A stretch of 64,000 nucleotides of DNA from an uncultured Eubacteriales bacterium (GTDB taxonomy: Bacteria > Bacillota > Clostridia > Peptostreptococcales > Anaerovoracaceae), in contig CACYPK010000001.1 of the NCBI GenBank assembly GCA_902776285.1, positions 63,179 through 127,178 on the forward strand, read 5' to 3'. Position numbers and translations under genes: made by a program. Below are positions 26,116 to 35,684 of this stretch, piece after piece (positions within the stretch are counted from its first letter, which is position 1; each line of letters starts with the position of its first letter). The notes beneath the pieces are model-generated. The model was not told the origin of the DNA. It saw nothing but the letters and a program-made list of their open reading frames with translations, and made no database searches.

Positions 26116-28926
26116 ATGGACAAGCAGAAAAGAGATATAAATAAACCGCTCGACAGGTATCTTTCGCCTATCGACGTATGGGCAATGGCCTTAGGCTGCA
26201 TGGTCGGCTGGGGCGTATTTGCCATGCCGGGAACGACTTTCCTGCCTGTAGCCGGGCCTCTTGGCACGGTGATAGCCATGTTCATCGGCATGGTCATCAT
26301 GCTGGTGATAGCCGGAAACCTGACATATCTCATGGGAAGGACTTCCATGACCGGCGGTATATACACTTACACCAAGGAAGCGTTCGGCAGGGATCACGCT
26401 TTTATCAGCTCGTGGTTCCTGTGCCTTTCGTATCTGACGATAGTCTTTCTGAACGGTACGGCTCTGTTCTTCGTACTGAGGACGCTGCTTGGAGAGCGCG
26501 CGCATACGGGCGCGAGATACATAGTCGCAGGAAACACCGTATACCTTAAGGAAACACTGGCTTCGGTGCTGGTGCTCGCGCTGGTCGGAGTACTGTTCAT
26601 AGCCGCCAAGGCCATACTGCAGCGTCTGCATACGCTGTTCGCGATACTGCTCTTCGGCGGCGTCGTAATAACAGGCGTGCTCTGCGCGCCTCACGCTGTA
26701 ACGAGCGGAGCCATAGCGTCTTTCGGTACACGCGACCTGAATCACGCGTATGCCATATTCAGCATAGTGTTACTGGCGCCATGGGCGTTCGTGGGCTTTG
26801 AGATTACTTCCTTCGATACGGCGCACTTTGACTTTCCCATAAGAAGATCCGGAAAGATCATAGTGACAGCCATAGTAATGGCTACCATAGCATACTCAGT
26901 GATGGCTGTTATCAGCGTATCCGCGGTACCTGATGGCTTCGGCTCATGGCAGGAGTACATTGGCGGACTGGATCAGCTGAAAGGCGTCGAATCGGTGCCT
27001 ACGTTCTATGCGGCAAAAGCGTTCATGGGCACGGCGGGCCTTGTTGTAATGGTCATTACAGCGATATCCGCGATCATGACAGGCATCATAGGCGGCTACC
27101 GCGCTACTACACGCGTGCTGTCGACCATGGCGGAAGACCGCATCCTTTCCGAGAAATTCAATAAGACTTCGGTAAGCATCATCTTCATCATGATGCTCGC
27201 CATAATCCTTTCTATCTTCGGAAGGAACACTCTCAACTGGTTCGTTGACCTTACATCATTTGGCGCTATCGTCGGTTTCGGATATACCTCCGCGGCCGCG
27301 TACAAGATAGCCCGGACAGAAGGCAACGGAAAGGTGATGACGACAGGCATAATAGGAGCGTTGATCTCATTGGTCTTCGTCATAGTACAGATGGTCCCGC
27401 GCCTTACGGCGATGGAGGCGATGGGAAGCGAAGCAAATCTTGTGCTCTCACTCTGGTGCCTGCTGGGATTCGTGTTCTACTGGAGGACAGTTACCAGAAG
27501 CACACTGACCGAGTACAGCGGCCTGTCCACTTCGGGAATAGTACTCTTTGCGCTGCTTCTGTATTCAGCGCTGCTGTGGCTGGCAAAGAGGCTCATAAAC
27601 GCGTCCGACACAGATCAGGTCAGACACCTGCTCGTAGGGGACGGGGTCATACTTCTGCTCATAGTCTTCGCGGGTCTTGCGGTAATGCTTTATGTGCAGA
27701 ACCTCGTAAGAGAAAAGCATGCGGAGGCGGAGCGCGAGAAGATACACGCGGTGGAGAGCAGTCTGGCCAAGAGCCAGTTCCTCTTCAACATGTCGCATGA
27801 CATCCGCACGCCTATGAACGCAATAATCGGATACACCAACCTCGCCAGAAAAGAGGAGGCTTCGGATGAGGTGAGCGGATACCTGGATAAGATAGAAAAT
27901 TCAAGTCAGCATTTGCTTGCTCTCATCAATGACATACTCGAAATGAGCCGCATCGAGAGTGGAAAGATCGAGCTGGAATTCGTTCCGGTAGACCTCTGCA
28001 TGGTGTTCGAGGGTATGAAGGATCTGTTCTACGAGCAGATGAAGGAGAAAAACATAGAATTCGGCGTACACACCACGCAGATAGAGGACCGCTACGTATG
28101 GTGCGACAGAAAGAACCTCAACCGCGTGCTTCTGAACCTTCTGAGCAACGCCTACAAGTTCACTCCTGAAGGCGGCTCGGTCACGGCGTCCATATGGGAA
28201 TCAGGTACGAGCGAGAACGGATACGGCATATATGAGGTCCGCGTACAGGATACCGGCATAGGCATGTCGAGGGAATTCGCCGAGAGGATGTTCAACGCGT
28301 TTGAGCGCGAGCGTACGTCGACTGTAAGCGGCATAGAGGGAACGGGACTCGGTCTTTCGATCACCAAGAGCATAGTGGACCTCTTGGGAGGCACCATAGA
28401 GGTAATGACGGCTCCGGGCAGCGGTACCGAGATAGTAATCCGTCTGAGATTCAAACTGGCGGAAGAGAAGGACGTCCCTGAAGCAGAAAGGCTTCGTGAA
28501 GGCTCGGACGGTGATATGTCAGAAGCGGCGCAGGAAGTGGATTTCAGCACCAAGAGGCTGCTCCTGGTCGAGGACAACCAGATCAATATGGAGATCGCCA
28601 ACATGATACTCTCTCAGGCGGGATTCATGGTAGAGACAGCCGTAAACGGAAAGATCGCGGTCGACATGGTCGCAGCGTCCGATCCGGGCTATTATGACGC
28701 TATACTCATGGATATCCAGATGCCTGAGATGGACGGCTATGAAGCTACAAGGGCTATACGCGCGATGAGCGATCCGGCGCGCGCCAACATTCCTATTCTT
28801 GCCATGACCGCCAACGCGTTCAAGGAGGATGAAGAGGCGGCCATGGAGGCAGGCATGCAGGCCCACATAGCCAAGCCTATAGATGTAAACGTGATGATGA
28901 AGGCTCTCACTAGAGTGCTGAAATAA
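26116..28926 (+). CDS. Amino acid permease (APC)-histidine kinase-receiver fusion
   Basis: 936 residues. The N-terminal ~460 residues are an amino acid/polyamine permease-like bundle: GCMVGWGVFAMPG matches the first unwound helix of APC transporters, followed by about 10-12 hydrophobic segments. Two more membrane segments (about 470-495 and 510-530) lead to a coiled coil, then HisKA (NMSHDIRTPMNAIIGY, H561), HATPase (NLLSNAYKFTPEGG, DTGIGM, GTGLGLS) and one receiver with D866 (LMDIQMPEMDG). By analogy with CbrA, a transporter-kinase of a different permease family, it may sense an amino acid. AAAGGA precedes the ATG; 12 nt after the previous kinase. Confidence 0.88.
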   Translation: MDKQKRDINKPLDRYLSPIDVWAMALGCMVGWGVFAMPGTTFLPVAGPLGTVIAMFIGMVIMLVIAGNLTYLMGRTSMTGGIYTYTKEAFGRDHAFISSWFLCLSYLTIVFLNGTALFFVLRTLLGERAHTGARYIVAGNTVYLKETLASVLVLALVGVLFIAAKAILQRLHTLFAILLFGGVVITGVLCAPHAVTSGAIASFGTRDLNHAYAIFSIVLLAPWAFVGFEITSFDTAHFDFPIRRSGKIIVTAIVMATIAYSVMAVISVSAVPDGFGSWQEYIGGLDQLKGVESVPTFYAAKAFMGTAGLVVMVITAISAIMTGIIGGYRATTRVLSTMAEDRILSEKFNKTSVSIIFIMMLAIILSIFGRNTLNWFVDLTSFGAIVGFGYTSAAAYKIARTEGNGKVMTTGIIGALISLVFVIVQMVPRLTAMEAMGSEANLVLSLWCLLGFVFYWRTVTRSTLTEYSGLSTSGIVLFALLLYSALLWLAKRLINASDTDQVRHLLVGDGVILLLIVFAGLAVMLYVQNLVREKHAEAEREKIHAVESSLAKSQFLFNMSHDIRTPMNAIIGYTNLARKEEASDEVSGYLDKIENSSQHLLALINDILEMSRIESGKIELEFVPVDLCMVFEGMKDLFYEQMKEKNIEFGVHTTQIEDRYVWCDRKNLNRVLLNLLSNAYKFTPEGGSVTASIWESGTSENGYGIYEVRVQDTGIGMSREFAERMFNAFERERTSTVSGIEGTGLGLSITKSIVDLLGGTIEVMTAPGSGTEIVIRLRFKLAEEKDVPEAERLREGSDGDMSEAAQEVDFSTKRLLLVEDNQINMEIANMILSQAGFMVETAVNGKIAVDMVAASDPGYYDAILMDIQMPEMDGYEATRAIRAMSDPARANIPILAMTANAFKEDEEAAMEAGMQAHIAKPIDVNVMMKALTRVLK

Positions 28927-28942
28927 CAAGGAGCGGCATAAA

Positions 28943-31927
28943 ATGAGATACTATCTCAACAAGACAAATTACTGTGATTTCAACGTATTTGAGGACAATA
29001 AGCTGGCCCCTAGGAGCTATTTCATTCCGTATCCGGACAGGAAGTCCGCAGATGAAGCGAAGGGAAGGGACAAAAGGTATTCATCGCCTAAAGTCCTTTG
29101 CCTGAACGGAGACTGGGACTTCCGTTTTTACGCGAATCCGTCAAATCTGCCGGATATACTGGATACTGACAACGGCAAGTGGGACAAGATAGACGTTCCG
29201 TCGTGCTGGCAGTTCAGAGGCTACGATAAGCCTTTCTACGTAAATCTGAGATATCAATTCCCGTACGACCCTCCGAAGATCCCCGAAACGGACAAGGCGG
29301 GCAGGGTCTTCAGCCTTCAGGGCGCTGATTACGGTGTCGGACCGAGATGGAAGGACCCGGGCGCTGAGTATAACTTTGTGGGAGTGTACAGGACCTTCTT
29401 CACGACAGACGGACCTGACGCTCCGCCGAGACGCTACGTAGTCTCGTTCCTCGGAGTCGCGTCATGCGCCGATGTCTATCTGAACGGACATTACGTCGGC
29501 TATACAGAGGGCTCGCACAACACCGCGGAGTTCGACGTCACACCGTATCTGCATGACTGGCACAACGAGTTGGTAGTAGTCGTGCACAGATGGTGCAACG
29601 GCACATACCTTGAGGATCAGGACATGTTCCGAAACAACGGCATATTCCGTGACGTGCTCTTAAGGATATCCGAAGGCAACGACTTTGCCGACGTCGATTT
29701 CATAACCAGAAAGGTCGGGAAGACGTGGTTCGCGACCGCTAGGGCGGATCTCTTTGAAGACGGCGAGGTCACATTCACTCTGGAAGGTCCGGGCATCCAT
29801 CATAGCAAGACTATAAAGTCTGAGGCGAAGAGGGCCGAATTCACATTCAGGAATCTGGAGCCTGCTGAGTGGAACGACGAGGCGCCGACGCTGTACAACA
29901 TCTACTATGAGATTCCGGGAAGCTGCGTGAAGGAGAAGGTGGGCTTCAAACACGTGGAGATAAAGGGCGACAAGTTCTATGTGAACGGACGTCTTATAAA
30001 GTTCCATGGCGTGAACCACCACGACACGGATCCGAAGAACGGCTACACCATGTCGCCCGAAGACATTGAGCGCGACATGAAGCTCTGCAAGGAATACAAC
30101 ATAGATACCGTGAGGACGTCTCACTATCCGCCGGATCCTTATTTGCTGGAACTCTGCGATGAACTCGGCATCTACGTGGTGGACGAGGCTGACATAGAGA
30201 CACACGGCACATTCGTACACAAGCTTCCGCCAAGCTACAATCGCATAAGCGACGATCCGAAGTGGGAGGCGCACTACGTCGACCGCGCGGCAAGGATGTA
30301 TCAGAGAGACAAGCTGCATCCATCGATCGTCATGTGGAGTCTCGGAAACGAAGCGGGCGGCACGCACAACACAGACAAGGAATACGAATATCTGAAGCAA
30401 TACTCGTCGCTTCCTGTGCACTATGAGAGCGCGATACACACAAAGCGCAAGGCTTACGATGTGGCCAGCGAGATGTATCCGCCTTCGGAGCGCGTGCATG
30501 AGATAGGCGAGAAGAAATACAAGATAAAGCAACTCTGCGACAGGCCGTACTTCCTCTGCGAATACGCGCATGCCATGGGCGTAGGCCCGGGCGGCATGGA
30601 GGATTACTGGAAGGAGATCTACAACTACGACAGCCTTATCGGAGGCTGTGTCTGGGAGATGGCGGACCACGCTGTCCTGCATGAGGACGGAAGCTATACC
30701 TACGGCGGCGACCACGGCGAGTGGGAGCACGACGGCAACTTCTGCGTGGACGGCATGTTCTATCCGGACCGCTCTCCGTCGACAGGCGCGAGGATAGCAA
30801 AGTTCATATACAGACCTATACGCGTGAAGTGGCTCGGCGGGGACGACTTTGAGATCTTCAACACCAAGGCTTTCACGCCGGGATGGAAGTATGAGCTCAG
30901 ACTGGCATGGAGCGACGGCAGCGAGGAAAAGATGGTTCCTTATGTCGAGCCTCTTGAAAGGCAGAAGGTGAAGATATCTGTGGCCGATCATATTAAAGCC
31001 GCAGATGAGGCCGGAAAGGACTGCCTGCTTACCGTCATAACCGTCGACAAAAAGACGGGAGCCGAGGCCGCAAGAGAGCAGATCGTTCTGAAAGAGAACA
31101 TCGCGGGCAGACCTGCGGACGCGGGCAGACACAGCATAAGCGACATGCTTGATGAGACCGGCGGACTTGTGAGGATAAGAGTCGGCGGAAAGGAGATCAC
31201 TCCTGCCGAACCATACACGATCCTCTTCAGGGCGGCTACAGACAATGACTTCATTTTCTTCGGCACAAAGAACTGCGTGGGGGACTACGCGGAGCAGAGG
31301 AATGAGATAGTTTCAGTAGAGATACTGGATGACCGTATGACTGTAGTGACTAAGATCACCTGCAAAAAGAACGAGTTTGAGGTCACTGACACATATGAGG
31401 CCGCCAACGGCGGAAAGGCCGTGCTGGTCACCAGCAGACTGCGCTGCACAAAGGGCAAGGGAAATGTCCCGCGTTTCGGAAAGGCGTTCAGGTTCGATGA
31501 AAGCTTTGACGATGTGAAATACTGCGGCAGGTGCGGAGAATCCTACGCCGACATGAAGGATCAGTTCCCGATAGAAGAGGTCTCCTGCAAGGTGGGGGAC
31601 ATGACCGAGCCTAACATAAAGCCTCAGGAGAGCGGCAGCCGCTTCGACACCAGGTGGGCGAGCGTGAGCGACGGAAAGACCGTCGTGAAGTTCAGCGCCG
31701 TGGACAAGGCTTTCGAGCTCGGCATCAAGCCGTACAGCGACAGGGAACTCCTCGGCATGAAGCACCGTGAGGATGAGAAGCGCACGGGCACATATGTGAC
31801 CGTATCCGCCTTCCAGCAGGGCATAGGCACGGGCATATGCGGACCTCAGACAAAGGATGAATTCAAGTATCCTGTGAAGGACGAATATACGCTCAGTTTC
31901 GTAATAAGCTGCGATGAAGCGCAGTAA
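28943..31927 (+). CDS. lacZ: Beta-galactosidase, GH2 family (LacZ type)
   Basis: 994 residues, the normal size for a five-domain LacZ-type enzyme, no signal peptide, so cytoplasmic. Acid/base E470 in SLGNEAGG and nucleophile E540 in FLCEYAHAMG are both present, as is the NGRLIKFHGVNHHDTDP block. Ribosome site AAGGAG before the ATG. It starts 16 nt after the APC-kinase gene with no terminator between, so it is probably cotranscribed with the kinases. No lactose permease or lac repressor is adjacent, so the true substrate may be another beta-galactoside. Confidence 0.92.
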   Translation: MRYYLNKTNYCDFNVFEDNKLAPRSYFIPYPDRKSADEAKGRDKRYSSPKVLCLNGDWDFRFYANPSNLPDILDTDNGKWDKIDVPSCWQFRGYDKPFYVNLRYQFPYDPPKIPETDKAGRVFSLQGADYGVGPRWKDPGAEYNFVGVYRTFFTTDGPDAPPRRYVVSFLGVASCADVYLNGHYVGYTEGSHNTAEFDVTPYLHDWHNELVVVVHRWCNGTYLEDQDMFRNNGIFRDVLLRISEGNDFADVDFITRKVGKTWFATARADLFEDGEVTFTLEGPGIHHSKTIKSEAKRAEFTFRNLEPAEWNDEAPTLYNIYYEIPGSCVKEKVGFKHVEIKGDKFYVNGRLIKFHGVNHHDTDPKNGYTMSPEDIERDMKLCKEYNIDTVRTSHYPPDPYLLELCDELGIYVVDEADIETHGTFVHKLPPSYNRISDDPKWEAHYVDRAARMYQRDKLHPSIVMWSLGNEAGGTHNTDKEYEYLKQYSSLPVHYESAIHTKRKAYDVASEMYPPSERVHEIGEKKYKIKQLCDRPYFLCEYAHAMGVGPGGMEDYWKEIYNYDSLIGGCVWEMADHAVLHEDGSYTYGGDHGEWEHDGNFCVDGMFYPDRSPSTGARIAKFIYRPIRVKWLGGDDFEIFNTKAFTPGWKYELRLAWSDGSEEKMVPYVEPLERQKVKISVADHIKAADEAGKDCLLTVITVDKKTGAEAAREQIVLKENIAGRPADAGRHSISDMLDETGGLVRIRVGGKEITPAEPYTILFRAATDNDFIFFGTKNCVGDYAEQRNEIVSVEILDDRMTVVTKITCKKNEFEVTDTYEAANGGKAVLVTSRLRCTKGKGNVPRFGKAFRFDESFDDVKYCGRCGESYADMKDQFPIEEVSCKVGDMTEPNIKPQESGSRFDTRWASVSDGKTVVKFSAVDKAFELGIKPYSDRELLGMKHREDEKRTGTYVTVSAFQQGIGTGICGPQTKDEFKYPVKDEYTLSFVISCDEAQ

Positions 31928-31950
31928 ACGACAGCGCAAACAAAAGAAAA

Positions 31951-31985
31951 ACCGCAGCTGTTCTGAGGAACTGCTGCGGTTTTTG
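31951..31985. terminator. Bidirectional terminator between lacZ and nitroreductase
   Basis: ACCGCAGCTGTTC and GAACTGCTGCGGT (31951-31980) pair around a TGAG loop with one T-T mismatch, followed by TTTTTG; the A-run on the left serves the minus strand. Confidence 0.88.
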
Positions 31986-31998
31986 ATTGTCTTATGAT

Positions 31999-32808
31999 CT
32001 AGATCTTGCACTTCGCGACATATGTTACGTCTTTCGGAAGCTTCAGGTCGCGGTCAGTGACCGGCTCGAAACTCCACTTCGGAGTCGTAGGTCTGACAGA
32101 CCACATGACTGCATAGAAGTTGAACATGACGATGCCGTAGTTGAGGAGTCTGTCTGCTTCGGAAGTCATGCCGTCAGGCAAACCGATCAACGCGATCTGG
32201 TCGTGATCCACAATGATCTTATATGGCTGCAGGTTCTGGAACGACTGCGAATGGCAGACAGCTCTGAGGGCGTCTTCAAGCGAATTATACCAGAGGTCTG
32301 TATCGATGTCCCGGCCATATGTGAATCCGTCTGTCATCTCATCGAGAGACTTCTTGCTGACGGCTTTCTCATCGTTGTACGGATCCCTGTAGCCGAAGGC
32401 CACGACGCAGGCGACTGCCTTGTCCGTATCTGCCTCAAGAGCTTTCTTAGCTTCATCGGCGTCATTGATGGTCTGCCAGCATGCCGACAGCCCCAGCTCT
32501 GTCATCTTGAGTGTGAGACCCTGGGCGATGTATCCGGCGTTCTCGAGATAATGATCCGCCACATCGGAGAATATAACCATGTAAGCCGGAGCCTTTATGC
32601 AGAACCCGTTGTAGCCGACGCTCTTTTTGAGTTCGTCCCACACCGTACCGATATAGAATTTGAGTTCGGTGCCGATCTCATCAACGAGATCGCTTTCTTC
32701 GTCCTCATAATACGTCAGAAGCTCGTTCAGGACGTCGTCGTCGACTTTCTTGTCCGCGAAGCCTCTGCAGGAATGTCTTTTCATCACTATGTTTTCGTAA
32801 TAATTCAT
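31999..32808 (-). CDS. Nitroreductase family protein
   Basis: 269-residue flavin-dependent NAD(P)H oxidoreductase fold. The N-terminal MKRHSCRGFADKKVD is the typical RRSxRxF FMN-phosphate-binding start, and IAQGLTLKMTELGLSACW is the conserved mid-domain helix. The C-terminal region (about 170-269; nitroreductase-like with SQSFQNLQPYKI) appears to carry a second partial repeat of the fold, as in other ~270-residue members. Substrate unknown. A perfect 17-bp palindrome overlaps its probable promoter. Confidence 0.82.
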   Translation of the reverse strand: MNYYENIVMKRHSCRGFADKKVDDDVLNELLTYYEDEESDLVDEIGTELKFYIGTVWDELKKSVGYNGFCIKAPAYMVIFSDVADHYLENAGYIAQGLTLKMTELGLSACWQTINDADEAKKALEADTDKAVACVVAFGYRDPYNDEKAVSKKSLDEMTDGFTYGRDIDTDLWYNSLEDALRAVCHSQSFQNLQPYKIIVDHDQIALIGLPDGMTSEADRLLNYGIVMFNFYAVMWSVRPTTPKWSFEPVTDRDLKLPKDVTYVAKCKI

Positions 32809-32841
32809 GTTTTTACCTCGCTTGAGATGCGTGCATATATT

Positions 32842-32876
32842 TTTATACCAACGAAAATTGTATCATCAGATGATAC
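32842..32876 (-). promoter_or_regulatory. Probable nitroreductase promoter with palindromic operator
   Basis: On the minus strand TATAAA (32847-32842) is a likely -10 box. The palindrome GTATCATCAGATGATAC (32860-32876) covers the -35 position, the usual place for a repressor site. No regulator gene lies next to it. Confidence 0.5.
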
Positions 32877-33036
32877 GCATTTCAATCTGCAAGCTTCATT
32901 ATCCGCATGAAAAGGGCGGGCGGGGAAGCGCAACAATAAGGTTTTAGCAAATCCGCAAATATGATAAAATAACCATGTATGGACATATGCGCGACCGATC
33001 GCCCATATGTTGCAAAAAACCAACGGAGGTCAAAAA

Positions 33037-33939
33037 ATGTTAAAGAATTTCAAAGAGCTGGCCGAACTGGTAAAGGCCAATCCTGTAAAGAAGAAAATAG
33101 TTCTCTGCTGCGCTCACGACGAGCACTCGCTGGATGCCGTATATGAGGCGTTCAAGGAAGGCATCGTAGAGCCTGTATTCGTCGGCAAGGAAGACGAGAT
33201 CAAGGCGATCTGCGCAGAGCACGGCTTCGACTTCGGCGACGTCACCATCTACAATGAGGATGATGACATCGAGGCCGCGAAGAAAGCGGTAGCGCTGATC
33301 CGCGAGGGCAAGGGCGACTTCCTGATGAAGGGACGCATGCAGACAGCCGACCTTCTGAGACAGGTCGTCAACAAGGAGACGGGCCTCCAGGTCGGAAAGA
33401 TAATGTCACACGTAGGTCTCTTCCAGGTGCCGAATTACCACAAGGTAGTAGTGCTGACGGACGGCGGAATGCTTCTGGCGCCGGACCTTGAGCAGAAGGT
33501 CAAGATCATAAACAACGCTGTGGATGTGCTGCACGCTTTAGGATATGAGGATCCTAAGGTCGCTGTTATGTGCGGAGCCGAGGTCCTCAACAAGAAAGCT
33601 CAGGAATCGGTTGACGCCGCCGCTCTCAAGGAGATGAATCAGAACGGCGAGATCACCGGATGCACGGTCGAGGGTCCTATCTCTTACGATATCGCGCTCA
33701 GCAAGGAGATCGCCGAATTCAAAAAGTTCGACAGCCCTGTAGCGGGCGAGGCGGACGCCATGATCATGCCATGCATGGCAGCCGGCAACATGCTCGGCAA
33801 ATCCTGGACAGTAAGCAGCAACGGAATGATGGCCGGCATCATAGTCGGCGCAAAGGTGCCTATCGTGCTCACATCGAGAGGATCGACCGCAGAGGAGAAG
33901 TTCTACTCGATCGCGCTCGCGGCGGCAGCTTCGGTATAA
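33037..33939 (+). CDS. ptb: Phosphate acyltransferase (phosphate butyryltransferase-like)
   Basis: 300 residues of the PTA/PTB family, which exchanges acyl groups between CoA and phosphate. Recognisable blocks are KGRMQTADLLRQVVNKETGL near 100-125 and the end IIVGAKVPIVLTSRGSTAEEKFYSIALA. Length and motifs fit butyryl- rather than acetyl-specific enzymes, but specificity cannot be read from sequence. GGAGG precedes the ATG at 33037; the frame opens 10 codons earlier without a ribosome site. A butyrate kinase gene would normally follow; instead a GH2 gene starts 3 nt downstream. Confidence 0.85.
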   Translation: MLKNFKELAELVKANPVKKKIVLCCAHDEHSLDAVYEAFKEGIVEPVFVGKEDEIKAICAEHGFDFGDVTIYNEDDDIEAAKKAVALIREGKGDFLMKGRMQTADLLRQVVNKETGLQVGKIMSHVGLFQVPNYHKVVVLTDGGMLLAPDLEQKVKIINNAVDVLHALGYEDPKVAVMCGAEVLNKKAQESVDAAALKEMNQNGEITGCTVEGPISYDIALSKEIAEFKKFDSPVAGEADAMIMPCMAAGNMLGKSWTVSSNGMMAGIIVGAKVPIVLTSRGSTAEEKFYSIALAAAASV

Positions 33940-33942
33940 GAC

Positions 33943-35625
33943 ATGGCAAGAGACTGGAGAGAAACATATCCGAGGCCTCAGCTGGTCAGAGACGAATGGC
34001 TCAGTCTTGACGGCGAATGGTCATTCGGCAGGAAATACGAGGATGAGGCGGGCATGCCGGCAAAGACAGCCGTTATAAACGTACCGTTCTGTCCGGAGAG
34101 CAAGCTATCGGGCGTCAACAGGCGCATCATCCCTGACGAGGTGCTGCTGTACGGCCGCAAGTTTGAAGTGCCGCAGGAATGGCAGGGCAGAAGGCTCATC
34201 ATCCATTTCGGAGCGGTCGATCAGACCGCGAAGGTCTACGTTGACGGCAGATACGCTGGATCGCACGAGGGAGGATATCTGCCTTTCAGCCTTGATATTA
34301 CGGACAAGCTCAGGAAAAACAAGGACGGCGACGGATCCGCGGACACGGTACACAGCCTGATAGTTGAAGTCCGTGACAGCCTCGACCATAAGTATCCATG
34401 GGGCAAGCAGAAGGCAAGGAACGGCGGCATGTGGTACACGCCGGTATCGGGGATATGGCAGAGCGTCTGGATGGAACCGGTATCCGAGGAGCATGTCACG
34501 TCTCTTAATATAGACACGAGGATAGAGGCGGAAGCCGGCGTCGTTGAGATAACTGTTTACGGCATCACTTCCGGAGTCCTCGAGATGGACGGCAAAGAAT
34601 ATCACCTTTCGGATTCGTCCGTAGAAGGCAGGTCTTCGGCGACTGTCAGAGTGGACGTGGATGATCCGCATATGTGGAGTCCGGAGGATCCTTATCTTTA
34701 TGACTTCACTATCACAGGCGCGAGTGACCGCGTGAGATCTTACTTCGCTTTCCGCACGCTCACGATAGAGTGGAAGGGCGGATACCCGAGGCTCTGTCTG
34801 AATGGCGAACCGTATTTCTTCAACGGCGTGCTCGACCAGGGCTACTGGCATGACGGCATCTACACACCGTCTTCGCCTGACAAGTATGCAGAGGACATTC
34901 TAGCTATGAAGTCCCTGGGCTACAACACTCTGAGAAAACACATCAAGATAGAGCCTGAGATCTTCTATTACGAGTGCGACAGGCTTGGAATGGCTGTGTT
35001 CCAGGATATGGTGAACAACTCCGATTATTCGTTCTTCCATGACACTGTGCTTCCGACTATCGGCGTCAAGAAAGTTGACGATAAGAATTTACATAGCGAC
35101 CTGATGAGCCGCAGGATATTCCTCGAAAACATGGAAGGCACGGTACGGCATCTGTACAATCATCCGTCCGTTTGCTACTGGACCATCTTCAATGAAGGCT
35201 GGGGACAGTTCGATGCTGACGCGGCATACGACAGGCTGAAGGATCTCGACGGTTCCAGATTCATAGACAGTACGTCCGGCTGGTTCTGGCAGAGCAAGAG
35301 CGATGTGGACAGCTATCACGTATACTTCAGAAAGGCCGACCTGCAGACAGGAAACAGACCTCTGGTGCTGAGCGAGTTCGGCGGATACGCCTGCAAGCTC
35401 CCGGCCTACTATTACGGCGGAAGGATGGAGTACGGATACAGGAAATGCCCTGACACGGCTACTCTTGAGAGAGACATCCAGAGGCTGTACAGAGAGGAGA
35501 TAGAGCCGCTGAAGGACAGAGGACTGAGCGCGGCGATCTACACTCAGCTGTCGGACGTCGAGGATGAAACGAACGGACTTCTCACATATGACAGGGAAGT
35601 GCAGAAGGTGAGCAGCATACTGTGA
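33943..35625 (+). CDS. GH2 family glycoside hydrolase (short form)
   Basis: 560 residues: sugar-binding domain, immunoglobulin-like domain and TIM barrel, without the C-terminal domains of LacZ. The N-terminus YPRPQLVRDEWLSLDGEW is typical of a short beta-galactosidase/beta-glucuronidase-like subgroup. Acid/base E418 is in IFNEGWGQFD and nucleophile E478 in VLSEFGGYACK. No signal peptide. Begins 3 nt after ptb with only a poor ribosome site, so it is probably translationally coupled. Substrate not assigned. Confidence 0.85.
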   Translation: MARDWRETYPRPQLVRDEWLSLDGEWSFGRKYEDEAGMPAKTAVINVPFCPESKLSGVNRRIIPDEVLLYGRKFEVPQEWQGRRLIIHFGAVDQTAKVYVDGRYAGSHEGGYLPFSLDITDKLRKNKDGDGSADTVHSLIVEVRDSLDHKYPWGKQKARNGGMWYTPVSGIWQSVWMEPVSEEHVTSLNIDTRIEAEAGVVEITVYGITSGVLEMDGKEYHLSDSSVEGRSSATVRVDVDDPHMWSPEDPYLYDFTITGASDRVRSYFAFRTLTIEWKGGYPRLCLNGEPYFFNGVLDQGYWHDGIYTPSSPDKYAEDILAMKSLGYNTLRKHIKIEPEIFYYECDRLGMAVFQDMVNNSDYSFFHDTVLPTIGVKKVDDKNLHSDLMSRRIFLENMEGTVRHLYNHPSVCYWTIFNEGWGQFDADAAYDRLKDLDGSRFIDSTSGWFWQSKSDVDSYHVYFRKADLQTGNRPLVLSEFGGYACKLPAYYYGGRMEYGYRKCPDTATLERDIQRLYREEIEPLKDRGLSAAIYTQLSDVEDETNGLLTYDREVQKVSSIL

Positions 35626-35640
35626 TAACAAAACATAAAA

Positions 35641-35668
35641 AAGGATCGGGGTGACCCGATCCTTTTTT
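35641..35668. terminator. Bidirectional terminator between GH2 gene and serA
   Basis: Perfect 10-bp stem AAGGATCGGG / CCCGATCCTT with loop GTGA, T-run after it and an A-run before it, so it can serve both converging genes. Confidence 0.93.
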
Positions 35669-35684
35669 CTTTTGCATGATTTTC

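Noticed and set aside
29660..31132. 490-codon open frame on the minus strand within lacZ
   Set aside because: It lies wholly opposite a GH2 gene with intact catalytic glutamates; its translation is Val/Arg/His-rich with no domain and no ribosome site. A shadow frame.
31987..32910. 307-codon plus-strand frame
   Set aside because: Antisense to the nitroreductase; no start signal or family motif.
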